From: Rickettsiales bacterium
Lineage (GTDB): Bacteria > Pseudomonadota > Alphaproteobacteria > Rickettsiales > UBA1997
Reading direction: 5' to 3'
Length of the DNA: 7,965 nt
NCBI GenBank assembly: GCA_947487845.1
Contig: CANKYC010000054.1
Location: 1-7,965, forward strand
The translations under genes and the position numbers were made by a program. The notes below the pieces were generated by a model. The model was not told the origin of the DNA and searched no databases. It saw nothing but the letters and a program-made list of their open reading frames with translations. Shown in pieces: positions 1 through 5,844 of this stretch. Positions within the stretch are counted from its first letter, which is position 1, and each line of letters begins with the position of its first letter.

Positions 1-725
1 AAACCAGCGTCGCCGTCGGGGCCGCCAATAACAAATTTTCCAGTTGGATTTACCAAAAATTTTTCTTCAGCGCACATCCAATTTGCGGGCAAAGATTTTT
101 CTACGTAAGGGCGAATTAAGTCGCGAACTTGTTTTTGCGTTGTGCCATCAACATGTTGAATTGAAACCAAAACGGTTTCGGCGCAAACTGGCGCGCCGTT
201 TTCGTAGCGCAAAGTGACTTGGCTTTTGGCGTCGGGCCCCAAATTTGGCAACTCGCCCGCGCGCACAGCGTCCATAATATTTTGCAAAATTCTATGCGCA
301 TAATAAATGGCTGCGGGCATTAGACTTGGGGTTTCGCTGCAAGCGTAGCCAAACATAATTCCTTGGTCGCCAGCGCCCTCGTCTTTTGCGCCAGCTGCGT
401 CAACGCCAATTGCAATATCCGCAGATTGGGCGTGAATTAGGTTGGTGATTTCTAAATTTTGCCAATGAAAACCTTGTTGCTCGTAACCGATTTGTTTGAC
501 GGTGCTGCGAATAATATTTTCAACATCTTTTTTTGAAATTTCTGGAGCACGAATTTCGCCGCCAATTATGACACGATTGGTTGTAGCAAATGTTTCAATG
601 GCTAAACGGGAATAAGGATCTTTGGTTAAATAAGCATCAACAAGAGCATCTGAAATTTGATCGCAGATTTTGTCAGGATGACCTTCAGAAACTGATTCCG
701 AAGTAAATAAAAAGCTTTTTGGCAT
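1..725 (-). CDS. metK: S-adenosylmethionine synthetase, 3' end beyond the window
   Basis: This gene encodes methionine adenosyltransferase, a cytosolic enzyme that makes S-adenosylmethionine from methionine and ATP. It starts at the ATG read from 725 and stays open for 241 complete codons to the window edge, so roughly the last third of a usual 385-400 residue MetK is missing. Family hallmarks are in order: the N-terminal SESVSEGHPDK segment with GHPDK at residues 15-19, the ATP-binding GAGDQGIMFGYA segment at about 117-128, a DAKSQVT stretch matching the catalytic-lysine region, and GGPDGDAG at about 234-241 at the edge. It lies 72 bp downstream of the beta-barrel gene on the same strand, and the gap holds competing short inverted repeats noted separately. 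No clear Shine-Dalgarno sequence precedes the start. The identification is secure from the motifs. Confidence 0.97.
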   Translation of the reverse strand, partial: MPKSFLFTSESVSEGHPDKICDQISDALVDAYLTKDPYSRLAIETFATTNRVIIGGEIRAPEISKKDVENIIRSTVKQIGYEQQGFHWQNLEITNLIHAQSADIAIGVDAAGAKDEGAGDQGIMFGYACSETPSLMPAAIYYAHRILQNIMDAVRAGELPNLGPDAKSQVTLRYENGAPVCAETVLVSIQHVDGTTQKQVRDLIRPYVEKSLPANWMCAEEKFLVNPTGKFVIGGPDGDAG

Positions 726-753
726 TGCTTGTAAAGAACTTTAGATATTTCGG

Positions 754-807
754 AAGGCTTTCCTAGAAAGATAAATATTTTTTTGAAATAGCCTTAGTTA
801 AAAGGCT
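754..807 (-). promoter_or_regulatory. Competing stem-loop arms in the barrel gene-metK gap
   Basis: Read on the minus strand, AGCCTT (807-802), AAGGCT (795-790) and AGCCTT (759-754) occur in order. The middle arm can pair with either outer arm, so the two six-pair stems are mutually exclusive. The first stem has a six-base loop and covers the stop codon of the barrel gene. The second ends about 29 bases before the metK start. No strong T-run follows the first stem, so it is a poor intrinsic terminator. It may be a weak terminator, a leader structure or chance. It does not resemble any SAM riboswitch class that I recognise. Confidence 0.3.
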
Positions 808-1427
808 TTCATGTAACCAATACGAACCGTTGTCAATTGGGCGTTTAATAAACCCATTCTTCCAGCGTATTTTTGAAAACTCAAACGAATTGCATCGTCT
901 GACATTGGACATGTTTTAAATTGCAAACCAAGACCATAAACCATTTTGGTTTCGTGAGCTTTACGATTTGCGCCAGCTCCAACTGCTGTTGCGTAGTGCA
1001 ATCTGGAATTAATATCTGACACCCCAAGTTCTGCGAAAGCTTCAAAAGATTCACTCAATGGCACATAACCAAGAGCAGTTAAATTAAATTGACTCATTTT
1101 AAAAAGCGCTTCTTGCGACAAAGCTCCGATATTTTGCAAAACATCATTTTTCAACTCAGTTTTAGCCCAGTTTAAATTGAAGCCTAAATTTTTATGAACG
1201 CGAAAACTGCCGCCAATTGCGATATTTTCAAAACGTCTAAGTTGTTGATCGAAATTATTAGTTTTAAATTCAGAATTAATACCGCCATTCGTGATAACAG
1301 GGGCGCTATATTCAATAGTTGCGAAAGGTTTTAGATAAAAATTATCCGCAACTTTTGCCAAAGCCGAGGATGAAAAAAGTGATAAAATCGCGGCGCAATA
1401 AGTAACATGTTTTGTTAATTTTTTCAT
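798..1427 (-). CDS. Small outer-membrane beta-barrel protein (opacity/OmpA-like porin fold)
   Basis: A 209-residue exported protein, specific function unknown. Starting at the ATG read from 1427 gives a classic signal peptide: a KKLTKH basic head, a hydrophobic core of about 14 residues, and a cleavage site after SSSALA at about residue 24. The frame is open 28 codons further upstream to 1511, but that extension would bury the signal peptide and overlap the gltX 3' end, so I reject it. The mature part alternates polar and hydrophobic residues in short strands (for example FYLKPFATIEYSA, FNLTALGYVPL, KMVYGLGLQFKT) and ends in VRIGYMKAF. A C-terminal Phe on an amphipathic strand is the usual assembly signal of Gram-negative barrels. 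Size and pattern suit an eight-stranded barrel of the surface-antigen/opacity type. It sits between gltX (58 bp) and metK (72 bp), possibly cotranscribed. No clear ribosome binding site is visible. Confidence 0.75.
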   Translation of the reverse strand: MKKLTKHVTYCAAILSLFSSSALAKVADNFYLKPFATIEYSAPVITNGGINSEFKTNNFDQQLRRFENIAIGGSFRVHKNLGFNLNWAKTELKNDVLQNIGALSQEALFKMSQFNLTALGYVPLSESFEAFAELGVSDINSRLHYATAVGAGANRKAHETKMVYGLGLQFKTCPMSDDAIRLSFQKYAGRMGLLNAQLTTVRIGYMKAF

Positions 1428-1485
1428 ATGAAAATTATTGGTTTGTTGAGAGATTTTTAAAACTTCTGACGGATATTTTTTCAAA

Positions 1486-2877
1486 TTAAATTTTGGAAAT
1501 AACATAATCAACCCTTCTTTCCACTTCCGATTTTCCTAAAATTTCAATAACGTCGAAAATCCCGCCAGCCGAAGCTTGAGAGAAAGTTAAAATGATGCGC
1601 AAAAGCGGGCCGAAATCTTTGATTTTTAAATTTTTCTGCGTCGCAAATTCGTTTAAAGAATTTTTAATTCCGTCGTGATTCCAATCATTTAAATTAGCAA
1701 AAACTTTTTGCAATTCGGCGATTAAAGATTTTTTTTCTGCGATTATTTTTTTACTTTCCTCATCAAATTCAGCGCGAAAATTATCAAAATAAATTTCTAA
1801 ATTTGCTGCCAATTCATTTAAAACAGCAGCTCTTTCTTTAACAAATTTTAAGGCGCGTGCGATTCTAAATTCTTCTGAAGTTGCTGGTTTTTTGCTAAAA
1901 AATTCTGCAACTAATTTTAATAATTCTGCTTCGTTTTTTTCTTTGATATAATGTTTATTAACTGATTTGAGTTTAGCAAAATCAAAGCGCGACGGTGATT
2001 TTCCAATCTGTTTTAAATCAAACCATTCAACAGCTTGCGCATCAGAAATAATTTCAGAATCGCCGTGCGACCAGCCCAAACGCAGCAAATAATTACGCAT
2101 CGCTTCTGGCAAATATCCCATTTCTTTATATTCAATCACCGAAGTTGCGCCGTGGCGTTTGGAAAGTTTTGCGCCGTCAGACCCGTGGATTAGCGGAATA
2201 TGAGCAAATTCGGGAACTTTCCAATCCATCGCTTCGTAAATAACTTTTTGGCGAAAAGCGTTGGTTAAATGATCGTCACCGCGAATAATGTGCGAAACAT
2301 TCATGTCGTGATCGTCAACTACAACCGCCATCATGTAAGTCGGAGTTCCGTCGCCACGCAACATAACCAAATCATCAAGCTCGGAATTTTTAACGCGAAT
2401 TTCACCTTGTACCAAATCGCGGATCACCATTTCGCCATCGAGTGGCGCTTTGATGCGGATTACTGGCTTTATATTTGAAGAAAGAGATTGTGATTTATCG
2501 CGCCATTCACTTTTAAAACGAAAAACTTCTTTTTTAGCTTCAGCATTTTGGCGCAATTCTGCCAGCTCTTCCGCTGAAGTATAACATAAATAAGCCCGAC
2601 CTTTTTCTAGCAGCTTTTCCGCAACTTCTTTATGACGCGCCAAATTTTTGGACTGTAAAATAAAATCGCCATCATGTTTTAATTCTAACCAATCCAAGCC
2701 TTGCAAGATTGCATCGATGGCTTCTGCGGTTGATCTTTTTTCATCGGTATCTTCAATTCGAAGTAAAAATTTTCCGCCCATATTTTTGGCGAAAAGGTAA
2801 TTAAACAGCGCAGTTCTTGCTCCTCCAATATGTAAATATCCGGTTGGAGATGGCGCAAAACGGGTAACTATGGACAT
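1486..2877 (-). CDS. gltX: Glutamyl-tRNA synthetase
   Basis: A 463-residue class I aminoacyl-tRNA synthetase that charges tRNA with glutamate in the cytosol. The N-terminus RFAPSPTGYLHIGGARTALFN carries the HIGH-type motif as HIGG at residues 16-19. The second class I signature, KLSKR, is at 237-241 within GAKLSKRHGA. Between them lie TPTYMMAVVVDDHDM and HIIRGDDHLTN, characteristic of the GluRS catalytic core, and the C-terminal part is the alpha-helical anticodon-binding region. Length is normal for bacterial GltX. Many alphaproteobacteria have two GltX copies, one of which may charge tRNA-Gln for later amidation, and the sequence alone does not tell which kind this is. It is first in the minus-strand run and diverges from the secretion ATPase across 149 bp. 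The start at 2877 fits the family N-terminus exactly. Confidence 0.97.
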   Translation of the reverse strand: MSIVTRFAPSPTGYLHIGGARTALFNYLFAKNMGGKFLLRIEDTDEKRSTAEAIDAILQGLDWLELKHDGDFILQSKNLARHKEVAEKLLEKGRAYLCYTSAEELAELRQNAEAKKEVFRFKSEWRDKSQSLSSNIKPVIRIKAPLDGEMVIRDLVQGEIRVKNSELDDLVMLRGDGTPTYMMAVVVDDHDMNVSHIIRGDDHLTNAFRQKVIYEAMDWKVPEFAHIPLIHGSDGAKLSKRHGATSVIEYKEMGYLPEAMRNYLLRLGWSHGDSEIISDAQAVEWFDLKQIGKSPSRFDFAKLKSVNKHYIKEKNEAELLKLVAEFFSKKPATSEEFRIARALKFVKERAAVLNELAANLEIYFDNFRAEFDEESKKIIAEKKSLIAELQKVFANLNDWNHDGIKNSLNEFATQKNLKIKDFGPLLRIILTFSQASAGGIFDVIEILGKSEVERRVDYVISKI

Positions 2878-2903
2878 AAGATTAAATTATTGAGTTTGCT
2901 TTC

Positions 2904-2931
2904 TTGACAATGAAACAAGCCAAAACATGAT
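2904..2931 (+). promoter_or_regulatory. Sigma-70-type promoter candidate for the GspE/PilB ATPase
   Basis: A consensus -35 box TTGACA lies at 2904-2909. A 16-base spacer separates it from CATGAT at 2926-2931, which matches four of six bases of the -10 consensus. It lies in the 149-bp divergent region and points toward the ATPase start at 3027, which would leave a leader of roughly 90 bases. The -35 is a perfect match, but the -10 is only fair in an AT-rich background. I saw no equally good promoter for gltX on the other strand. Confidence 0.45.
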
Positions 2932-3026
2932 TTGGAAATGATTTAAAAATCAATCTTACTTTTAAGAACCTGCATATTAGACAGCTTCTTCTAAGACAAT
3001 TCAAAAAGACTGAAAAAAAATAAAAG

Positions 3027-4730
3027 ATGGCAGCATCATCAACTAATCTCGAGATTGGCGCTCGACTCATAGAAAAGAAGGTTATCTCAGAAGACCAACT
3101 AACAATTGCCCTGAAAGAACAAGCGCGCCTAAAAGGTGCGAAGACCGTTGGTGCAATTTTGGTCGAAATGGGTTTTATCTCCGAGGGTGCGCTTGGGGAA
3201 ATTTTAAATGAATCGACTGGTATCAAAAAATTCGATATTAAGGCCTCAATTATTGATTCAAAATTAGTAAAAAAAGTCCCTAAAGAATTTGCTGTTCACA
3301 ATAAATTAATTCCAGTTTCATACACTCACGATTCAATCACGCTGGGCATGTCCGACGTTTTTGACATTGTGGCAATTGACCAAGTGCGTCGTTATTTCCC
3401 GCCAAATTTTCGTATTAATCCAGTTTATGTTGCTGAAGTAGATATCTTACAAGCGATAGATCAATATTACGATTATGAGATGTCGATCGAGGGTATTTTA
3501 AGAGAGATCGAAGGCAGCGCTGGTAAAAATATTAATGACGAAACGCAACTTCGCGGTGATTATAAATCGCCAATGGTTCGTTTAGTAGATGCAATTTTAA
3601 CCGATGCGGTGCACCGTGGCGCATCAGATTTACACTTTGAGCCAGAAAATCTTTTTCTTAGAATTCGTTACAGAATTGACGGAAAAATGGCGCAAGTGCG
3701 CTCTATTCACAAAGATTATTGGTCGGCAATTGCGGTTCGTATTAAAATCATGTCGGGCATGAATATTGCAGAAAGTCGCAAAGCGCAAGATGGTCGTATT
3801 AATTCAGAAATTCTAGGAAGAAAAATTGACTTTCGTGTTTCAACTCAACCAACAATTTACAGCGAAAATATCGTGATGCGTATTTTGGATGAAAAATCAT
3901 CCATTTTGTCGCTCGATAAACTTGGTTTTTCAGAACATAGTATCAATTTGTTAAAGAAGGTGGTGCAACGTCCGGAGGGCGTAATTATTCTTACTGGCCC
4001 TACGGGTTCTGGTAAAACTACTACTCTTTACACAATTCTAAGCTACATCAACTCGATCGATAAAAACATCATGACTCTCGAAGATCCGGTGGAATATCAC
4101 ATTCCATTAATTCGTCAGTCAAATATCAGAACCGACCTTGGCATGGATTTTGCATCAGGGATTAAAGCTTTGCTACGTCAAGATCCCGACGTAATTCTAG
4201 TCGGCGAAATTCGTGATAAAGATACAGCGATTGCTGCAATTCAAGCTGCGATGACGGGTCACCAAGTATATAGTTCGCTTCACACAAACGACGCTTTGGC
4301 AGCGATTCCGCGTTTGATGAATATTGGCGTGCCAAATTATTTAATGGCCGGATCATTGATTTGTATAGTTGGACAACGTCTTGCTAGAAAATTATGTCCG
4401 CATTGTAAGAAAGAGCAGCCACTCGATGCTTTTGAAAAAAGACTTTTAGGCCCAAAACATAGCAATATTACCAAGCTTTTCAAAGCTGTGGGCTGTGAAA
4501 AATGCCGCAGCGGTTATAAAGGTCGCGTAGTAGTTTGCGAGCTTCTGCCTTTTGACCGCGAACTTGACGAACTAATTGTAAACGAAGCCAGTCGCAAAGA
4601 ACTATTGGCTCATGCTTTAAAAGAAGGTTTTGTACCAATGGTTGAAGATGGCATTGAAAAAGTAATCGCCGGAATTACTGATTTAAAAGAATTGATGAGG
4701 GTGGTTGATATGACGGATAGGATGAACTAA
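3027..4730 (+). CDS. Type II secretion / type IV pilus assembly ATPase (GspE/PilB family)
   Basis: A 567-residue hexameric motor ATPase that powers assembly of pseudopili or pili from the cytoplasmic face of the inner membrane. The N-terminal MshEN/T2SSE_N-type domain is at about residues 10-150, with the two-helix repeat GARLIEKKVISEDQL and GAILVEMGFISEGAL. The ATPase core has Walker A GPTGSGKT at 324-331, the Asp box LEDPVEY from 351, Walker B DPDVILVGEIRD at 386-397 with Glu394, and the His box from MTGHQVYSSLHTND at 409. A zinc-binding tetracysteine (C457, C460, C490, C493) is typical of GspE/PilB and absent from PilT. Arg in the usual RLG c-di-GMP motif is not conserved, so nucleotide sensing is uncertain. 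No other secretion or pilus gene lies in the window, so GspE and PilB cannot be separated. Start is the first ATG, and the ribosome site is weak. Confidence 0.93.
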   Translation: MAASSTNLEIGARLIEKKVISEDQLTIALKEQARLKGAKTVGAILVEMGFISEGALGEILNESTGIKKFDIKASIIDSKLVKKVPKEFAVHNKLIPVSYTHDSITLGMSDVFDIVAIDQVRRYFPPNFRINPVYVAEVDILQAIDQYYDYEMSIEGILREIEGSAGKNINDETQLRGDYKSPMVRLVDAILTDAVHRGASDLHFEPENLFLRIRYRIDGKMAQVRSIHKDYWSAIAVRIKIMSGMNIAESRKAQDGRINSEILGRKIDFRVSTQPTIYSENIVMRILDEKSSILSLDKLGFSEHSINLLKKVVQRPEGVIILTGPTGSGKTTTLYTILSYINSIDKNIMTLEDPVEYHIPLIRQSNIRTDLGMDFASGIKALLRQDPDVILVGEIRDKDTAIAAIQAAMTGHQVYSSLHTNDALAAIPRLMNIGVPNYLMAGSLICIVGQRLARKLCPHCKKEQPLDAFEKRLLGPKHSNITKLFKAVGCEKCRSGYKGRVVVCELLPFDRELDELIVNEASRKELLAHALKEGFVPMVEDGIEKVIAGITDLKELMRVVDMTDRMN

Positions 4731-4743
4731 ATATATGCAATCT

Positions 4744-4769
4744 CTTAGAGCCTGTCCTAAGTCTTTTTT
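4744..4769 (+). terminator. Weak intrinsic terminator candidate after the secretion ATPase
   Basis: CTTAG (4744-4748) and CTAAG (4757-4761) can form a five-pair stem with an eight-base loop, followed two bases later by six Ts (4764-4769). It lies 14 bases past the ATPase stop, where a terminator is expected. The stem is short and AT-rich, so termination efficiency is doubtful. Confidence 0.35.
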
Positions 4770-4798
4770 AACCTCAAATTTTGACATGTTTTTAGCGC

Positions 4799-4856
4799 TT
4801 TTTTAGTAAAATTACGACCAATATCAGGATATATTGCGAGTAATTTTACTAAAAAA
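4799..4856. repeat. Perfect 17-bp inverted repeat with 24-bp loop
   Basis: Positions 4799-4815 (TTTTTTAGTAAAATTAC) and 4840-4856 are exact reverse complements separated by 24 bases. The inner loop also has a short AATAT/ATATT pairing. The structure ends two bases before the left terminal repeat of the mobile element. It could be the original bidirectional terminator downstream of the ATPase gene, a miniature element, or a preferred insertion target. On the plus strand the arm starts with Ts and ends with As, so it lacks a U-tract after the stem and is not a textbook plus-strand terminator. Confidence 0.8.
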
Positions 4857-4858
4857 TA

Positions 4859-4885
4859 CGCGTTTATATACTTGACACTACTAAA
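4859..4885. repeat. Left terminal inverted repeat
   Basis: This 27-bp sequence begins CGCGTTTATATAC, continues with TTGACACTACTAAA and is the exact reverse complement of 7735-7761. Beyond it the two ends diverge in both directions, so the length is well defined. It contains TTGACA at 4872-4877, discussed as a promoter element. Confidence 0.92.
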
Positions 4886-4900
4886 AGTTAGTTTTAACCT
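4872..4900 (+). promoter_or_regulatory. Inward promoter candidate starting in the left terminal repeat
   Basis: A perfect -35 hexamer TTGACA (4872-4877) lies inside the terminal repeat and is followed after 17 bases by TAACCT (4895-4900), a poor -10 with three of six matches. It would drive the transposase and, by read-through, the nuclease and the small gene, none of which has an evident promoter of its own. The -35 may instead be conserved as part of a transposase binding site. Confidence 0.3.
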
Positions 4901-4914
4901 TGATTCACAAGGTT
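4896..4914 (+). promoter_or_regulatory. Hairpin in the transposase leader
   Basis: AACCTT (4896-4901) and AAGGTT (4909-4914) form a perfect six-pair stem with a seven-base loop, ending 19 bases before the transposase ATG. Leader hairpins in insertion sequences can limit transposase translation from external transcripts. That role here is inference. Confidence 0.35.
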
Positions 4915-4933
4915 TCAACGCAACAAATTTTTT

Positions 4934-5835
4934 ATGAAACAAAGCATTTTAGATCAAAAACATTTTTACAACGAAAAAGCCTCCTTCGCCTATGTGGAAA
5001 GCATTATCTGGAAGAGTGGTAAAAGCTGCCCTCATTGCGGAAACACTGGCAAGCATTACGAATTGAAGGCGCGCGTTGGTTTGAATAAATGCGCTGAATG
5101 CAAAAAAGAATTTACTGTGCGCATCGGAACAATTTTTCAAGACAGCCCAATCCCTTTGCACAAGTGGCTTCAAGCAATCTTCTTGTTAGCTTCTAGCAAA
5201 AAAGGAATCAGCTCTCATCAAATTCACAGAACTTTGCAAATCACTTATAAAAGCGCGTGGTTCTTGTCTCACCGCATCCGCGAAGCAATGAAGCCAAGCG
5301 GTGGAATTGATATGATGGGCGGCGAAGGAAAAGTTGTTGAAGCTGATGAAACTTACATTGGCAACAAAGGCAAACATAAACCAGGCGCACGCGGTTGGTC
5401 TCACAAAGAGAAGGTTTTTAGCTTAGTTGAACGTGGCGGCAAAGTCCGCTCTCACCATGTTCAACTGACCAACGTAAAAACACTTTTGCCGATTCTTCAA
5501 AGTGTAGTAAAACAAGAAACAACTTTGATGACTGATGAGGCTAGACAGTATGTGAAGATCGGAAAAGAGTTTAAAGATCACGGTGTTGTTGTTCACAGTC
5601 GCAAAGAATATGTAAGAGGACAAGTTCATACTAATACAATCTAAGGCTTCTTTAGCATTTTTAAAAGAGGCATGAAGGGCGTTTATCAGCATTGCAAAAG
5701 TAATCATTTAAAACGATACTTGTGCGAGTTTGATTTTCGTTATAACACGAAAGAAATTACAGACTCGGAACGAGCTGAAGCCGTATTGGCGGGCATTATG
5801 GGAAGAGATTGACATACCGGGGAACTTATCAATAG
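4934..5835 (+). pseudogene. IS1595-family transposase, broken by a nonsense codon and a frameshift
   Basis: The first 236 codons encode an ISXO2-like DDE transposase. An N-terminal zinc ribbon (C32, C35, C53, C56) is followed by IFQDSPIPLHKW and a helix-turn-helix-like stretch, then the catalytic core with D138 in VEADETYIG and D201 in LMTDEARQY. The family motif HTNTIEGFFSIFKRGMKGVYQH should follow, but codon 237, where Glu is expected, is TAA (5642-5644). Reading through continues in frame with clear family sequence (GFFSIFKRGMKG, then CEFDFRYNTKE) until AVLAGIMG. There a missing A near 5801-5805 shifts the frame: the next frame gives KRLTYRGTYQ and a TAG at 5833-5835, the expected C-terminus. 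Restored, the protein would be 300 residues, normal for the family. The truncated product lacks the third catalytic segment and should be inactive. Sequencing error at two sites is the alternative. Confidence 0.9.
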
Positions 5836-5844
5836 ACCAAAGAA

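Noticed and set aside
726..797. Known SAM riboswitch before metK
   Set aside because: The gap is only 72 bases and none of the conserved cores I know from SAM riboswitch classes is visible.
1428..1511. 28-codon upstream extension of the barrel protein frame
   Set aside because: It would place a basic, non-signal stretch before a clear signal peptide and overlap the 3' end of gltX, so the internal ATG at 1427 is the better start.
2269..2478. Plus-strand open frame of 69 codons inside gltX
   Set aside because: It lies fully antisense to the conserved GluRS core, and its sequence reflects the opposite-strand codons.
2882..3226. Minus-strand open frame of 114 codons opposite the ATPase 5' end
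   Set aside because: It lies mostly antisense to a well-supported gene, has no family resemblance, and ends in the divergent regulatory gap.
4748..4761. GAGCCTGTCCTAAG as an end of another insertion sequence
   Set aside because: No matching inverted partner is found to the right of the element beyond a few bases, and the stretch fits a weak terminator stem as well.
5639..5650. Programmed stop read-through or recoding in the transposase
   Set aside because: The stop replaces a conserved Glu and a second frameshift lies downstream. No recoding signal was seen, so decay is the simpler account.
5423..5707. Minus-strand open frame over the transposase 3' part
   Set aside because: It is a shadow of the transposase, and the plus-strand reading gives clear DDE-family motifs on both sides of the stop.
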